6,436 nt of DNA from assembly GCA_934590325.1 (NCBI GenBank), contig CAKTOW010000028.1, positions 1-6,436 of the forward strand, given 5' to 3'. Below the pieces are notes generated by a model. That model searched no databases and was not told where the DNA came from. It was given only the letters and a program-made list of their open reading frames with translations. How positions within the stretch are numbered: position 1 is the first letter of the stretch; every line of letters begins with the position of its first letter. This document shows positions 5,902-6,436 of the stretch, in pieces. Made by a program: the position numbers and the translations under genes. The stretch comes from an uncultured Oscillospiraceae bacterium. GTDB lineage: Bacteria; Bacillota; Clostridia; Oscillospirales; Oscillospiraceae.

Positions 5902-5961
5902 AGTTTTCCATACCATAGAATAGGTCACAAGCAGGAAAGGTACCACAAACAAGAGCGCCAT
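5890..5961 (-). CDS. Possible 23-residue hydrophobic membrane peptide
   Basis: An ATG-started ORF encodes a peptide with one hydrophobic stretch (about residues 2-18, starting ALLFVVPFLLV) and a basic tail (KTKNF), the profile of a single-pass membrane micropeptide or type I toxin-like peptide. The purine-rich GGGGTGGGA just upstream is a poor Shine-Dalgarno sequence and partly lies in the hairpin at 5967-5981. A terminator stem begins 8 nt after the stop codon on the same strand. I do not recognise a family. The ORF could be accidental: its frame stays open upstream through the hairpins to 6213, and no promoter is evident. Confidence 0.2.
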   Translation of the reverse strand: MALLFVVPFLLVTYSMVWKTKNF

Positions 5962-6081
5962 TATCCCACCCCAACGGGGTGAGGTATTATCTGTCTGCGG
6001 CGGGAGCCGCCACCTACCAAAGCCCCTGCGGAGCAGGGCTTTGGCGCGATTTGATAATCGCTCACCCCAGGAGGGGTGATA
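5962..6081. repeat. Composite ~120-bp imperfect inverted repeat with nested hairpins
   Basis: The outer arms GGTGAGGTATTATC (5978-5991) and GATAATCGCTCACC (6053-6066) match in 12 of 14 positions. Each arm carries its own hairpin: CACCCC/GGGGTG at 5967-5981 (loop AAC) and at 6063-6078 (loop AGGA). Extended outward, TATC and GATA continue the symmetry. Inside lie GCGGC-GGGA-GCCGC (5997-6010) and CCAAAGCCC/GGGCTTTGG (6017-6044, one bulge). As RNA this is a closed three-way junction; as DNA it is like a miniature mobile or REP-like repeat. Copies elsewhere cannot be seen from this window. Confidence 0.5.
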
Positions 6082-6083
6082 CG

Positions 6084-6115
6084 AAAGAGGGGAGGCGCGC
6101 ACGCCTCCCCTTTTT
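6084..6115 (+). terminator. Intrinsic terminator after the composite repeat
   Basis: GGGGAGGCG (6089-6097) pairs perfectly with CGCCTCCCC (6102-6110), loop CGCA, and a TTTTT tail (6111-6115) follows that can also pair with the preceding AAAGA. It acts in the plus direction and would give a 3' end to any rightward RNA covering the composite repeat. Confidence 0.55.
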
Positions 6116-6138
6116 CGCCGTTTTAAGGATGGGGGATT

Positions 6139-6179
6139 TTCAAGGGGGAAGGGAAATACGGGATCCCTTCCCCCTTGAA
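6139..6179. repeat. Perfect 16-bp inverted repeat
   Basis: TTCAAGGGGGAAGGGA (6139-6154) and TCCCTTCCCCCTTGAA (6164-6179) are exact complements with a 9-nt loop. No clean U-tract follows on either strand, so it is not a standard terminator. It is part of the hairpin run that fills the ygfK downstream region. Confidence 0.6.
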
Positions 6180-6189
6180 TGGCGTTTTT

Positions 6190-6221
6190 GGGTACTTTTG
6201 CCGCTACTGGCAAAAGTACCC
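6190..6221. repeat. Perfect 13-bp inverted repeat
   Basis: GGGTACTTTTGCC (6190-6202) and GGCAAAAGTACCC (6209-6221) are exact complements with the loop GCTACT. From memory, similar GTACTTTTGCC hairpins occur between genes in related gut Clostridia, which would make this a dispersed repeat; this is not verified. Confidence 0.58.
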
Positions 6222-6249
6222 CGTCGGAGACAAAAAAAGAAGACCCCCC

Positions 6250-6275
6250 ATTCCTCCCGCGCCAGCGGGAGGAAT
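6250..6275. repeat. Perfect 11-bp inverted repeat
   Basis: ATTCCTCCCGC (6250-6260) and GCGGGAGGAAT (6265-6275) flank a GCCA loop. A poly-T run lies about a dozen bases beyond the stem on the minus strand, too far for a typical terminator. The stem contains GGGAGGA, so it could also hide a ribosome binding site, but no gene start follows. Confidence 0.55.
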
Positions 6276-6319
6276 GATTAAGCGCAAAAAAAGAAAGCGC
6301 CGCAAAATACGAAGCTTAC

Positions 6320-6342
6320 ATCCCCGGCCGCAGGCCGGGGAT
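6320..6342. repeat. Perfect 10-bp GC-rich inverted repeat
   Basis: ATCCCCGGCC (6320-6329) and GGCCGGGGAT (6333-6342) form a stem with a 3-nt GCA loop; the first A pairs with the last T. No T-run follows on the plus strand. It directly precedes the terminator at 6351-6391. Confidence 0.55.
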
Positions 6343-6350
6343 ATTTAAGC

Positions 6351-6391
6351 CTAAAAAAGAGAAAGGCCCGGAGGGCCTTTCTCTTTTTTAG
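6351..6391. terminator. Bidirectional terminator with a 19-bp perfect stem
   Basis: CTAAAAAAGAGAAAGGCCC (6351-6369) and GGGCCTTTCTCTTTTTTAG (6373-6391) are exact complements with a 3-nt loop. Both strands show an A-tract, a GC core and a T-tract, the form of a two-way intrinsic terminator. It begins 7 bp beyond the stop codon of the minus-strand gene at the right edge and ends that gene. Confidence 0.85.
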
Positions 6392-6398
6392 GGGTTAA

Positions 6399-6436
6399 TT
6401 AGAACTCCTTCTTCTTGCCGATGACCACAGCGGAAC
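6399..6436 (-). CDS. C-terminal end of a minus-strand gene (partial)
   Basis: The minus strand reads eleven codons (SAVVIGKKKEF) followed by TAA at 6399-6401, then the terminator at 6351-6391. Stop codon and terminator spacing support a real gene end that converges on ygfK. Eleven residues are too few to name a family. Another frame also reaches a stop nearby but has less likely codons. Confidence 0.6.
   Translation of the reverse strand, partial: SAVVIGKKKEF

Noticed and set aside
5979..6281. 100-residue plus-strand ORF and the overlapping minus frame up to 6213
   Set aside because: Both frames run through perfect inverted repeats and terminators, have no ribosome binding site, and give arginine/proline-rich products without family character. 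Only the 23-codon segment at 5890-5961 was kept, at low confidence.
5856..6391. CRISPR array
   Set aside because: The hairpins differ from one another in sequence and length, with no repeated unit or regular spacer, so this is not a CRISPR array.

Overview
The window looks like chromosomal DNA of an anaerobic, spore-forming-lineage gut Firmicute, most likely of the Oscillospiraceae/Ruminococcaceae group. This is inferred from GC-rich genes with strong AAGGAGG-type ribosome binding sites, a Spo0A-type DNA-binding domain, intrinsic terminators with U-tracts, and AT-rich intergenic regions packed with hairpins. No species can be named from the sequence alone.

Layout, left to right. Positions 1-470 hold no convincing gene. 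They contain an operator-like inverted repeat (33-64), two tandem minus-strand terminators (115-137 and 172-201), and an AT-rich stretch with a perfect 14-bp palindrome. Positions 471-1105 carry a two-gene minus-strand regulatory operon: an 88-residue XRE-type helix-turn-helix protein, then a 120-residue protein consisting of a stand-alone Spo0A C-terminal (DNA-binding) domain. A 389-bp divergent intergenic region follows. Reading toward the right it contains a possible promoter (1278-1306) and a structured leader ending in a strong intrinsic terminator (1384-1424). That terminator can be countered by an alternative stem, so the leader looks like a transcription attenuator or riboswitch of a class I cannot assign.

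Positions 1495-5823 carry ssnA and ygfK, 33 bp apart in one plus-strand operon. SsnA is an amidohydrolase of the selenium-metabolism/purine-catabolism set. YgfK is a large iron-sulfur flavoprotein built like dihydropyrimidine dehydrogenase (FMN-type barrel, Fe-S/FAD/NAD(P) module, C-terminal ferredoxin domain). Both families belong to the gene set (ygeX, ygeY, ygeW, ygfK, ssnA, hyuA, xdhD) linked to anaerobic purine and uric acid breakdown in gut bacteria. A hydrolase that acts on purine-derived rings or amides, paired with an electron-transfer reductase, fits that role. The exact reactions are not established by the sequence.

Positions 5824-6398 form an unusual run of hairpins: a bidirectional terminator, a roughly 120-bp composite inverted repeat, a further terminator, four perfect or near-perfect stem-loops, and a 19-bp perfect bidirectional terminator. 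A 23-codon hydrophobic minus-strand ORF (5890-5961) lies between the first two. At the right edge, the last 11 codons of a minus-strand gene are visible. The likely most novel element is the ssnA leader together with its divergent regulator pair.
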